Assembly: GCA_045532255.1 (NCBI GenBank)
Contig: JAZSFO010000009.1
Location: 1 to 41,226, forward strand
DNA: 41,226 bases
From: RGIG8748 sp045532255
Lineage (GTDB): Bacteria > Bacillota > Clostridia > UMGS1810
Direction of reading: 5' to 3'
A model generated the notes under the pieces. It was not told where the DNA came from. It worked only from the letters and a program-made list of their open reading frames with translations, and made no database searches. The position numbers and the translations under genes were made by a program. Of this stretch, positions 35,428 to 41,226 are shown one piece after another (the first letter of the stretch is position 1; every line of letters begins with the position of its first letter).

Positions 35428-36612
35428 ATGAAAAAAGCCCTCGGCACATATCTTCCGTGGGGACTTATAACAGGAATCCGTCCGAGCAAGATAGCAAGGG
35501 AAATGTCCGATAGTGGATATGATGAGACAGCCATACGCGATAAATTTGATAACCACTATGAATGTTCAAAGCTAAAAACAGACCTCGCCGTAGCTGTAAG
35601 CAAACGAGAAAAAAAGCTCATTGACACGATGCCAAATAACAGTGTCAGTCTGTATATAGGAATTCCTTTTTGTCCGACAAGATGCTTATACTGTTCCTTC
35701 ACCTCACAATCAATTAAGTTTTCCAATAGGCTTACAGAACCCTACATGGATGCACTAAGCAAGGAAATAGAATATACCGCAGATTTACTGAAATCCAAAG
35801 GCTTAAATATAGACACAGTATACATTGGAGGCGGAACACCGACTGCACTGTCCGAAAAACAGATGCAAAGACTTCTTTCCGAAGTTTACACTCGCTTTGA
35901 CCTGTCAAAAACAAGAGAATTCACACTCGAAGCAGGACGGCCCGATACTATAACAACAGAAAAACTCAAGATAATACAGAGCTTTGGTATATCAAGAATA
36001 AGCATAAATCCTCAGACAATGAACCAGAAGACTCTTGATATCATTGGCAGAAACCACACCCCAGATGATATATTAAGAACATATGATATGGCGGTAAAGG
36101 AAGGCTTCGGGCACATAAATACAGATATTATCGCAGGTCTTCCTGACGAAAATGAAGAGGACTTTGCAAACACACTTAAACACATCAAAGCCATGAATCC
36201 GCAAAGTGTCACAGTACACACGATGTCAATAAAAAGAGGCTCATTTCTTGATGAAAAATATTCCATGTATACACCGTCAGCATTCGAAACTGTTAATAAT
36301 ATGCTAAGCGATGCAAACTCAATGCTTACATCAATGGGCAAAGTCCCCTATTACATGTACAGACAAAAAAACATGCTTGGCAATCTTGAAAATGTCGGTT
36401 ACTGCGACGATGGTCACGAATGTCTTTATAACATATATATAATGGAAGAGGTTCAGGATATTTACGCACTCGGTGCTGGTGCATCGACAAAAATAATTAC
36501 AGGAGATAAAATCGACAGGATATTTAATGTCAAAGAGGTATCGGAATACATAAAAAGAATTGATGAAATGATACTTAGAAAAAAGATACTCGAAACAAAT
36601 CGGGGCTGTTAA
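35428..36612 (+). CDS. hemZ: Oxygen-independent coproporphyrinogen dehydrogenase-like HemZ, catalytic part
   Basis: A radical SAM protein of the HemZ/HemN group, linked to heme or anaerobic porphyrin chemistry. The 394-residue frame holds LPWGLITGIRP, the cluster motif PFCPTRCLYCSF (CxxxCxxC), YIGGGTPTAL, EAGRPDTIT, RISINPQT, YRQKNMLGNLENVGY and IMEEVQ, all HemZ hallmarks. Its ATG has GAGG only 2 bases upstream, too close for good initiation. The true start is probably at 35174, with a frameshift at 35407-35413. It is the last gene of the recJ operon and its stop codon lies in the terminator stem. Confidence 0.88.
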   Translation: MKKALGTYLPWGLITGIRPSKIAREMSDSGYDETAIRDKFDNHYECSKLKTDLAVAVSKREKKLIDTMPNNSVSLYIGIPFCPTRCLYCSFTSQSIKFSNRLTEPYMDALSKEIEYTADLLKSKGLNIDTVYIGGGTPTALSEKQMQRLLSEVYTRFDLSKTREFTLEAGRPDTITTEKLKIIQSFGISRISINPQTMNQKTLDIIGRNHTPDDILRTYDMAVKEGFGHINTDIIAGLPDENEEDFANTLKHIKAMNPQSVTVHTMSIKRGSFLDEKYSMYTPSAFETVNNMLSDANSMLTSMGKVPYYMYRQKNMLGNLENVGYCDDGHECLYNIYIMEEVQDIYALGAGASTKIITGDKIDRIFNVKEVSEYIKRIDEMILRKKILETNRGC

Positions 36613-36636
36613 AAAATGATTTTAACAGCCCCGATT
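36598..36636. terminator. Bidirectional terminator between hemZ and the ceramidase-like gene
   Basis: A perfect 17-bp stem (AATCGGGGCTGTTAAAA at 36598-36614 pairing with 36620-36636) with a 5-base loop and T-rich flanks on both strands. It overlaps the hemZ stop codon and lies 6 bases after the convergent ceramidase-like gene. Confidence 0.9.
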
Positions 36637-36642
36637 TTATCA

Positions 36643-38151
36643 TCAGAACATATCGTTGATTTGCTTAATTGTTTCTCTTGTGAGGATATCTCCGCCCTCG
36701 TGTCCTGTATCACCGCTTGATACATATGCACTATAGTGTCCTGCTTTTTCTGCCTTTTCTGTAGGAAGGTATCCATGTGAGCCTGCACAAAGCTGAACTA
36801 TAAAGGTCTGCTTAGCCTTGCTTCTTGCCTTCATTCTGTTACCGTAATCAAGGAACAACTCGTATGGATTTGTTGCAATTGCAATATCACCAAGACGGAT
36901 AACATGATATTCGATAGGTACGATTTCGCCAAACTGCTGCTGACGATATCTCATGATTACACCTGCGTGGATATGCATGCGTGCATTGTCTACATAGTCA
37001 AACTTTTCTTTATTCTTGTTCTTTTCTACATAGTATTCAAGCTCTCTTACCGCATTGTTATAATCTGTCATTGTAACCTTTCTTAAGGGAAGATCAAGGT
37101 CAATTACCTTATGAATAAATTCTGCTTCATCCTTAAGCTCTGTAATTTCCTCAAAAACAGATATAATCTCGTTTGCAACTCTCTTACCTACTCTGTTGCA
37201 TCCCGATACATCATACATGGAGGGGTCTGCCTTGCGTTCTATGTAATTGGGTCTTGATACATTGGGGTCATCAATAGGTGTTTCGGGATTAACCCATCTA
37301 ACAAGGTCTCGGGGGCACTGGTCACCGCCCGCACCGCAAAGTGCAAGAAGATATATATCCTCTCCAAGTTTCTCGCGGAGCATTGCCTTTGTTCTGCCCC
37401 AGAAGTCTGCAGAAATAAAGCTTCTCTGTTCAAGTATCTGTGCAGGGCATGCAATGTTTGCGACAACACCTGTAAGTTTCTTGTCTGTATCAAATGTAAA
37501 TAGAAGCTCAATACCAGAATCATTACCGCCCTCAAGAGCAACAAAGTTTGCGGTATTTGTATCTCCCCACATCTGACCCGAACCGTCATCATAGCTTACA
37601 CGGCGGCACATACCGACTGCAGCTCTTCCGAATTCGTTTGTATAAAGAGCTTCTTTTCTGTTATCCCATGCTTTTTTTGCTGCAAGTGCAATTTTGTCTG
37701 TAACAAATTCAAGTGCTTCTTCATCTGTTATAACGGTTTCATCGGGAACAACCTTCAGTGTATATTTCTTTCCGTCGGGAAGGAATTCTTCAAGAATTTT
37801 TGTAGGAGAAGAAACCAGAACAGAATCATCTTTTTTATTCGCTGTGCGTTCGGAAGCTAATTTGAGTGATGTATGTGTATGTGTAGCACCTACAATAATG
37901 TTTTTGGGGTCAACCTCATCTGTAAGGGCTGCAAATTTCTCTCTTGCAATATCAATCTGCTTATTGGTGAGCAGAATAATATCCGCAGAAACCATAATCA
38001 TCTGGTTTCCGTCGCCCTCGACTGCCATTGCGGTAACAGAAATTTCGGATTCTACATACTCCGAAATTCTTTCGAAAAACTGTCCAGCAAGACTTACTTT
38101 TTTCTCAGGGATGATGCTTTCTTCTGCCCATCCGATAAATAATTTACCCAT
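36643..38151 (-). CDS. Neutral/alkaline ceramidase-like hydrolase
   Basis: A 502-residue protein related to the N-terminal domain of neutral/alkaline non-lysosomal ceramidases (PF04734). It has the typical start with GWAEESIIPE, then a VSADIILL strand and GATHTHTS at about 88-95, which should supply zinc ligands. CGAGGDQCPRD, VIRLGDIAIATNPYELF and AGSHGYLPTEKA are further family-type blocks. No signal peptide is seen once the start is set at the ATG 38151 (AAGGAGAG 6 bases upstream), so the enzyme is probably cytoplasmic and its substrate may not be ceramide. It is divergent from a LacI-type regulator. Confidence 0.82.
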   Translation of the reverse strand: MGKLFIGWAEESIIPEKKVSLAGQFFERISEYVESEISVTAMAVEGDGNQMIMVSADIILLTNKQIDIAREKFAALTDEVDPKNIIVGATHTHTSLKLASERTANKKDDSVLVSSPTKILEEFLPDGKKYTLKVVPDETVITDEEALEFVTDKIALAAKKAWDNRKEALYTNEFGRAAVGMCRRVSYDDGSGQMWGDTNTANFVALEGGNDSGIELLFTFDTDKKLTGVVANIACPAQILEQRSFISADFWGRTKAMLREKLGEDIYLLALCGAGGDQCPRDLVRWVNPETPIDDPNVSRPNYIERKADPSMYDVSGCNRVGKRVANEIISVFEEITELKDEAEFIHKVIDLDLPLRKVTMTDYNNAVRELEYYVEKNKNKEKFDYVDNARMHIHAGVIMRYRQQQFGEIVPIEYHVIRLGDIAIATNPYELFLDYGNRMKARSKAKQTFIVQLCAGSHGYLPTEKAEKAGHYSAYVSSGDTGHEGGDILTRETIKQINDMF

Positions 38152-38188
38152 AATATCTCTCCTTATATAAGAATAATATATTGTGTTA

Positions 38189-38217
38189 ATTATATAGCGG
38201 TAAATGTTAAAAATCAA
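38189..38217 (-). promoter_or_regulatory. Promoter of the ceramidase-like gene
   Basis: Minus-strand TTGATT and a perfect TATAAT with 17 bases between. The start codon is about 38 bases beyond the -10 box. Confidence 0.75.
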
Positions 38218-38228
38218 GATATTGTGTA

Positions 38229-38243
38229 TCGAAAATTTTTCGA
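38229..38243. promoter_or_regulatory. 15-bp palindrome, candidate operator
   Basis: TCGAAAA-T-TTTTCGA, 7-bp arms around one base. It lies 11 bases upstream of the -35 box of the ceramidase-like gene and 8 bases upstream of the -35 box of the LacI-type gene, so one bound dimer could affect both. It lacks the usual central CG of LacI operators, so the assignment is tentative. Confidence 0.4.
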
Positions 38244-38251
38244 AATATTTA

Positions 38252-38280
38252 TTGAATTAAAGAAAGGAGTGTTGTATAAT
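38252..38280 (+). promoter_or_regulatory. Promoter of the LacI-type regulator
   Basis: TTGAAT and a perfect TATAAT with 17 bases between. Transcription would start near 38287 and run through the hairpin array, giving a leader of about 255 bases. The AAAGGAG inside the spacer would not be transcribed. Confidence 0.65.
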
Positions 38281-38480
38281 GATTTCATCGAAGATGAAAT
38301 CGTCGATATAAATCTCTTACGAGATTTTCGATATGTTCCTGACGGAACTCGATATGCCTAACGGCTCGATATGTTGCTGATGCAACGAGATTTATATCAT
38401 ATCGAGTTTTGAGCGAATGCGAAAAACATATCGATTTTACGAAAGTAAAAATATAGAGCAATCGTAGATTGCATATCGAT
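38281..38480. repeat. Array of eight small hairpins with mirrored TCGATATG spacers
   Basis: Eight short inverted repeats follow each other: 38281-38301 (9-bp stem), 38310-38327 (7), 38335-38348 (5), 38356-38365 (3), 38373-38386 (5), 38406-38427 (5 plus 2), 38435-38450 (6) and 38458-38472 (6). Loops are mostly four bases (ttac, tgac, taac, tgat, gaaa). The first half is spaced by TCGATATA/G at 38303, 38328, 38349 and 38366; the second half by the reverse complement CATATCGA at 38398, 38427 and 38472. The whole is thus a large imperfect palindrome. It is not a CRISPR. With 38152-38280 it fills the only gene-free stretch over 300 bases. Confidence 0.8.
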
Positions 38481-38482
38481 AA

Positions 38483-38516
38483 AAAATTAGTGGCATCTAA
38501 AATGTTCACTAATTTT
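38483..38516 (+). promoter_or_regulatory. Hairpin in the leader of the LacI-type gene
   Basis: AAAATTAGTG pairs with CACTAATTTT (10 bp, 14-base loop), followed by ATAATAAA. It lies 26 bases before the regulator start codon. It could act as a weak attenuator; the T-run is short and within the stem. Confidence 0.4.
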
Positions 38517-38542
38517 ATAATAAACTCTGGAGAGTGATACAC

Positions 38543-39508
38543 ATGATGACGATGTCAAAGCTTGCCAAACTTGCACATGTTTCTGTTTCTACTGTGTCAA
38601 AGGCATTTTCCATGAGCACAGAGGTCAATGCAGAAACAAGAGAAGTAATTTTTGATATAGCAAGAAAAAACGGTTGTTTCAAAAAGTTCTATACTGCAAA
38701 ATATCCAAGATATGTAATAGCTGTTATCTGTCCCGAATTTCAAAGCAGATATTATTCCTCTATGATATCTCTTGTGCAAAAAAAGCTATCAAATTACAAT
38801 TGCGAAATATGTGTTGCGGCAACGGACTTTTCAAACGAAAGCAAAAAAACTCTTCTGGAATATTACGATAAATATACAGATATAGATGCAATTATAATGG
38901 TAGATGGGATAATTGATATTGATAACAATATCGAAGTGCCTACAGTTATGATAGGTCACGATGACTATAATAACTCCATTGTTTCAATTGATATTGACTA
39001 CATGGCTCCGATAACAGAAGCAATAAAGTATCTTAAAGATAAAAACATTACAAAAATCGGCTATTTAGGCGAAAAATTTACTGGTGACAAGAAAAATAAG
39101 TTTACAACAGCAATGAAAGAAATATTTGGCGGTTATGATGAAAATTTGATTTCAGTAGTCGCTGACCGATTTGAAAAAGGCGGATATAACGCCATGCAAA
39201 AGTTAATTGATAGCGGGAACATTCCCCGTGCAATTATATGCGGATATGACAACATGGCAATTGGAGCCATACGATGCATATATGAAAACGGTCTTTCTGT
39301 TCCAAATGATATTGCGGTAATAGGATTTAATGATATTCCCGAGGCAAAATACTTAAATCCTCCCCTTTCTTCCATAGACCCGCATATGGATACAATTTGC
39401 AATATAGCTGTCAGCTCAATACTTGACAGACTTTCGGGCAAAGAGGTAGAAATGAAGCACAAAATCATACCGACATTTAACCTTCGAAAATCCGCAGAAA
39501 TATTATAA
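38543..39508 (+). CDS. LacI/GalR family transcriptional regulator
   Basis: A 321-residue sugar-type repressor. The N-terminal helix-turn-helix reads MSKLAKLAHVSVSTVSKAF with the hinge helix region after it, and a periplasmic-binding-protein-like domain follows (PRAIICGYDNMAIGA and DIAVIGFNDIPEA are typical). I use the ATG at 38543, 10 bases after GGAG; a GTG three codons upstream is in frame. Divergent placement suggests control of the ceramidase-like gene and of itself, which is inference. The ligand is unknown. Confidence 0.92.
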   Translation: MMTMSKLAKLAHVSVSTVSKAFSMSTEVNAETREVIFDIARKNGCFKKFYTAKYPRYVIAVICPEFQSRYYSSMISLVQKKLSNYNCEICVAATDFSNESKKTLLEYYDKYTDIDAIIMVDGIIDIDNNIEVPTVMIGHDDYNNSIVSIDIDYMAPITEAIKYLKDKNITKIGYLGEKFTGDKKNKFTTAMKEIFGGYDENLISVVADRFEKGGYNAMQKLIDSGNIPRAIICGYDNMAIGAIRCIYENGLSVPNDIAVIGFNDIPEAKYLNPPLSSIDPHMDTICNIAVSSILDRLSGKEVEMKHKIIPTFNLRKSAEIL

Positions 39509-39521
39509 TATTTTATATATG

Positions 39522-39549
39522 CAAGAGGCACACCGCGGTGTGCCTCTTG
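39522..39549. terminator. Bidirectional terminator hairpin after the LacI-type gene
   Basis: A perfect 28-base palindrome starting CAAGAGGCACACCG, 13 bases after the regulator stop and 9 bases from the stop of the rdgB remnant on the other strand. Both flanks are A/T-rich with a TTTT on the plus side. Confidence 0.8.
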
Positions 39550-39558
39550 TGATATGTT

Positions 39559-39637
39559 TTATAGTGTGCTTAAAAACTCGGTAAGCTTATTTATAGCTAC
39601 TCTTCTGTGACTTATATTGTTTTTTTCGGAGGAGTTT
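39559..39637 (-). pseudogene. rdgB: 3' end of an IS-interrupted rdgB-like gene (XTP/dITP diphosphatase)
   Basis: Directly outside the IS left end, the minus strand reads an open frame of 25 codons to TAA at 39559-39561. It ends in EKNNISHRRVAINKLTEFL. The KN-x-ISHR segment followed by an amphipathic helix is the hallmark C-terminus of the RdgB/HAM1 house-cleaning nucleotide pyrophosphatases. The rest of the gene should lie beyond the right end of the IS, outside the window. The gene is presumably inactive if the insertion is real. The call rests on a short stretch. Confidence 0.6.
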
Positions 39638-39660
39638 GGGGACGTCAGACTGTCGAATAA
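39638..39660 (+). repeat. IS left terminal inverted repeat
   Basis: 23 bases identical to the reverse complement of 41204-41226. The transposase stop codon (39645-39647) lies inside it. Confidence 0.93.
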
Positions 39661-41138
39661 ATAGCAACTTGATTAACAACATTTGATTTATTGTTCCTTG
39701 TTTTACGAAATTTCAAAAATATAGCAGTAATTTTTGATAATGCGGAGTTGGTCTGCTCTTTGAAGTATCTTATCAACTCCGTATTTCCCATGATATTTAT
39801 CACTCTTTTGAAGTTATACCCTAAAAAGAGTAAACTAACTTCGCCCTGTACCTTTGGTTTGGTACGGACGTTTAATTGTGGAAATCCCAATTGTCGTTTG
39901 ATAGAACCAAATACATGTTCGCTTAATTCCTGGCGAATATGATACAGTTCCTTGGCGTGTTCAAATAAGCTATCTGCTTTAAGGAATGTTTTAAAATGAA
40001 TGTCCTTTATAATTCTGCGATATTTGTGCTTTCCATCCTGCTTAAAGCATTGTGATTTGTATGGGCAACTTCTGCAAGCTTCTTTATTTGCATATACTTG
40101 ACGTTTAGAATTATCATTGCTTATCTTTGTGAGCGTTTTGTTTTGTGGACAAATGAAGCTGCCATTTGTTTTATCATAGATAAAATCATCTAATGAATAC
40201 ATTCCTTTACGCTTAGGTGGGTTTTGGCGAGATACGACAGGTGTTACTCCAAGAGAAAAACATTTATCTAAATCTTCACCGTTATAGTAACCTTTATCGG
40301 CTAATACTATTAAATCTTTAGTAGAAAGTATTTCTTGTGAACGTGATGATGCTTTAGAAAGCTCGCCTTGATCAGTTGGTGCATTTATTACGTATTGGTC
40401 AATAACCAATGCATTTTTAGAATCAACTGTTGCTTGAATGTTATACGATACATCGAGTCCGCCTTTTTTGTTATCCATTAATCTGGAATCAGGATCGGTA
40501 GTTGAAATTTGTGTTTCATCTGAGTTATTTAGTTCGTTAAGCATATTTTCATAAGATTCTTTTCTCGCTTTAAGAATTTGCAACTCTTCATTCGATTTAT
40601 CATTTTTATCGAGAGTTGAAAAGTATAGAGATATTTGTTCATCAATATGATCAATTTTCTTTGTTAAGGATTTTGCAGAAAAGTTTCGCTTTTTGTTATT
40701 ATTTGCACGAAGTTTTGTCCCATCGACAGATACAATGTTACCACTAATGAGACCTAATTTGATGCATGTCTTTGTAAAGTCATGAAAAGTATTCGTAAGA
40801 GCTTCTGAATTTTTACTACGGAAAGCAGCTATTGTGCTATGGTCGGGATGAGCTCCGTTGAGCAGCCACATAACCTCCAAGTTTATATATGTTTGCTGTT
40901 CCATAGTTCTTGATGACATAACTCGGGACATATATGAATAAAGATACAATCCAATCATATCCTTTGGATTGTATGCCGGACGACCGACCTTATTGGTGTA
41001 CACTTGATATCCAAGTTTTTCTACATCAAGAGTCTGTACATATGCATTAATCACACGTACGTTGCTATTGTCATCTATCATTTCGTCAAGCGATGTCATC
41101 ATAAATTGATTACGGTCAATTCGTTCACTACTTTTCAT
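39645..41138 (-). CDS. IS1182 family transposase
   Basis: A 497-residue DDE transposase. The N-terminal part has the DUF772-type DNA-binding region with VGRPAYNPKDMIGLYLYSYM and the HPDHSTIAAFR motif. Catalytic residues are seen in VSVDGTKLRA (Asp), VLADKGYYNGED (Asp) and SEHVFGSIKRQLGF (Glu). A Cys cluster, CRSCPYKSQC, lies before the last motif. The frame is intact, so the copy may be active. AGGAG lies 8 bases before the ATG. Confidence 0.95.
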   Translation of the reverse strand: MKSSERIDRNQFMMTSLDEMIDDNSNVRVINAYVQTLDVEKLGYQVYTNKVGRPAYNPKDMIGLYLYSYMSRVMSSRTMEQQTYINLEVMWLLNGAHPDHSTIAAFRSKNSEALTNTFHDFTKTCIKLGLISGNIVSVDGTKLRANNNKKRNFSAKSLTKKIDHIDEQISLYFSTLDKNDKSNEELQILKARKESYENMLNELNNSDETQISTTDPDSRLMDNKKGGLDVSYNIQATVDSKNALVIDQYVINAPTDQGELSKASSRSQEILSTKDLIVLADKGYYNGEDLDKCFSLGVTPVVSRQNPPKRKGMYSLDDFIYDKTNGSFICPQNKTLTKISNDNSKRQVYANKEACRSCPYKSQCFKQDGKHKYRRIIKDIHFKTFLKADSLFEHAKELYHIRQELSEHVFGSIKRQLGFPQLNVRTKPKVQGEVSLLFLGYNFKRVINIMGNTELIRYFKEQTNSALSKITAIFLKFRKTRNNKSNVVNQVAIYSTV

Positions 41139-41167
41139 GGCTATACTCCTATCTTTTTGATAGTTAT

Positions 41168-41196
41168 ATTATACCATAAAATGTATATACAAACAA
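41168..41196 (-). promoter_or_regulatory. Transposase promoter inside the IS
   Basis: Minus-strand TTGTTT and a perfect TATAAT with 17 bases between, lying between the right inverted repeat and the transposase start. Confidence 0.65.
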
Positions 41197-41203
41197 TGTT
41201 TAA

Positions 41204-41226
41204 TTATTCGACAGTCTGACGTCCCC
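41204..41226 (-). repeat. IS right terminal inverted repeat
   Basis: 23 bases, exact reverse complement of 39638-39660. It ends with the window. Confidence 0.93.

Larger units (their letters stand above)
39638..41226 (-). mobile_element. Complete IS1182-type insertion sequence
   Basis: A 1589-bp element with perfect 23-bp terminal inverted repeats that begin GGGGACGTCAGACTG and one transposase gene filling almost all of it. Both ends are intact. The right end is the last base of the window, so a target duplication cannot be checked. Confidence 0.93.

Noticed and set aside
38152..38217. 22-residue N-terminal extension of the ceramidase-like protein as a membrane anchor
   Set aside because: The extension covers the promoter -10 and -35 boxes; AAGGAGAG is correctly placed for the ATG at 38151.
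38279..38311. Ten-residue leader peptide with AAAGGAG upstream of ATG
   Set aside because: The ATG overlaps the -10 box and the AAAGGAG lies in the promoter spacer, so neither would be transcribed from the predicted start.
38281..38480. CRISPR array
   Set aside because: Repeat units are short palindromes of changing sequence and spacing (about 10-30 bases) with the spacer motif inverted half way; there are no constant 24-40 base repeats and no cas genes.

Overview
The window is A+T-rich chromosomal DNA of a low-GC Gram-positive bacterium, most likely a gut-type member of class Clostridia. This rests on the gene content and order: a yicC-remA-gmk-rpoZ-priA-def-fmt-rsmB-rlmN-prpC-prkC-rsgA-rpe-thiN block, HPr with His15 and Ser46, HemZ, DUF5685 and DUF6062 proteins, strong GGAGG ribosome binding sites and TTGnnn-17-TATAAT promoters. 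Family and genus cannot be fixed from this sequence. Almost everything is core housekeeping. The accessory parts are the two ends and the 38.2-39.6 kb region.

Layout. (1) 1-281: non-coding, highly foldable DNA ending in a bidirectional terminator. (2) 282-14201, minus strand: a tightly packed 15-gene operon for RNA and translation work plus a Ser/Thr kinase-phosphatase pair, read from a promoter at 14237-14265. Many junctions are ATGA or longer overlaps. (3) 14284-25167, minus: a 13-gene operon from a strong promoter before tyrS (tyrS, thrC, ispD, ispF, fhs, tsaE, tsaB, rpiB, upp, a COG2426 membrane protein, metK, a small membrane protein, a TIGR01212 radical SAM enzyme). (4) 25244-27167, minus: a three-gene unit of poorly known proteins (DUF5685, a J-domain protein with a Cys-rich tail, an integral membrane protein). 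(5) 27290-30096, minus: ptsH, uvrC and a flavin reductase-rubredoxin fusion. (6) 30320-36612, plus: recJ, relA, a metallo-beta-lactamase hydrolase and a frameshifted hemZ, ending in a 17-bp terminator hairpin. (7) 36643-39508: a ceramidase-like hydrolase and a divergent LacI-type regulator, separated by two promoters, a palindrome and a 200-bp array of small hairpins. (8) 39559-41226: the last 25 codons of a probable rdgB gene, cut by a complete IS1182-type insertion sequence whose right inverted repeat ends exactly at the last base of the window.

No wholly new system is evident. The points most worth a second look are the mirrored hairpin array lying in the predicted lacI-type leader, the IS-split rdgB, the hemZ frameshift at an A-run that also reads as a -1 slippery heptamer, a 13-bp hairpin that buries the ribosome binding site of a small gene behind metK, the structured non-coding element at the left end, and the uncharacterised DUF5685/J-domain/membrane unit. 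The right end coincides with an IS end and the left end lies in repeat-like DNA, so the window may be a whole assembly contig broken at repeats.
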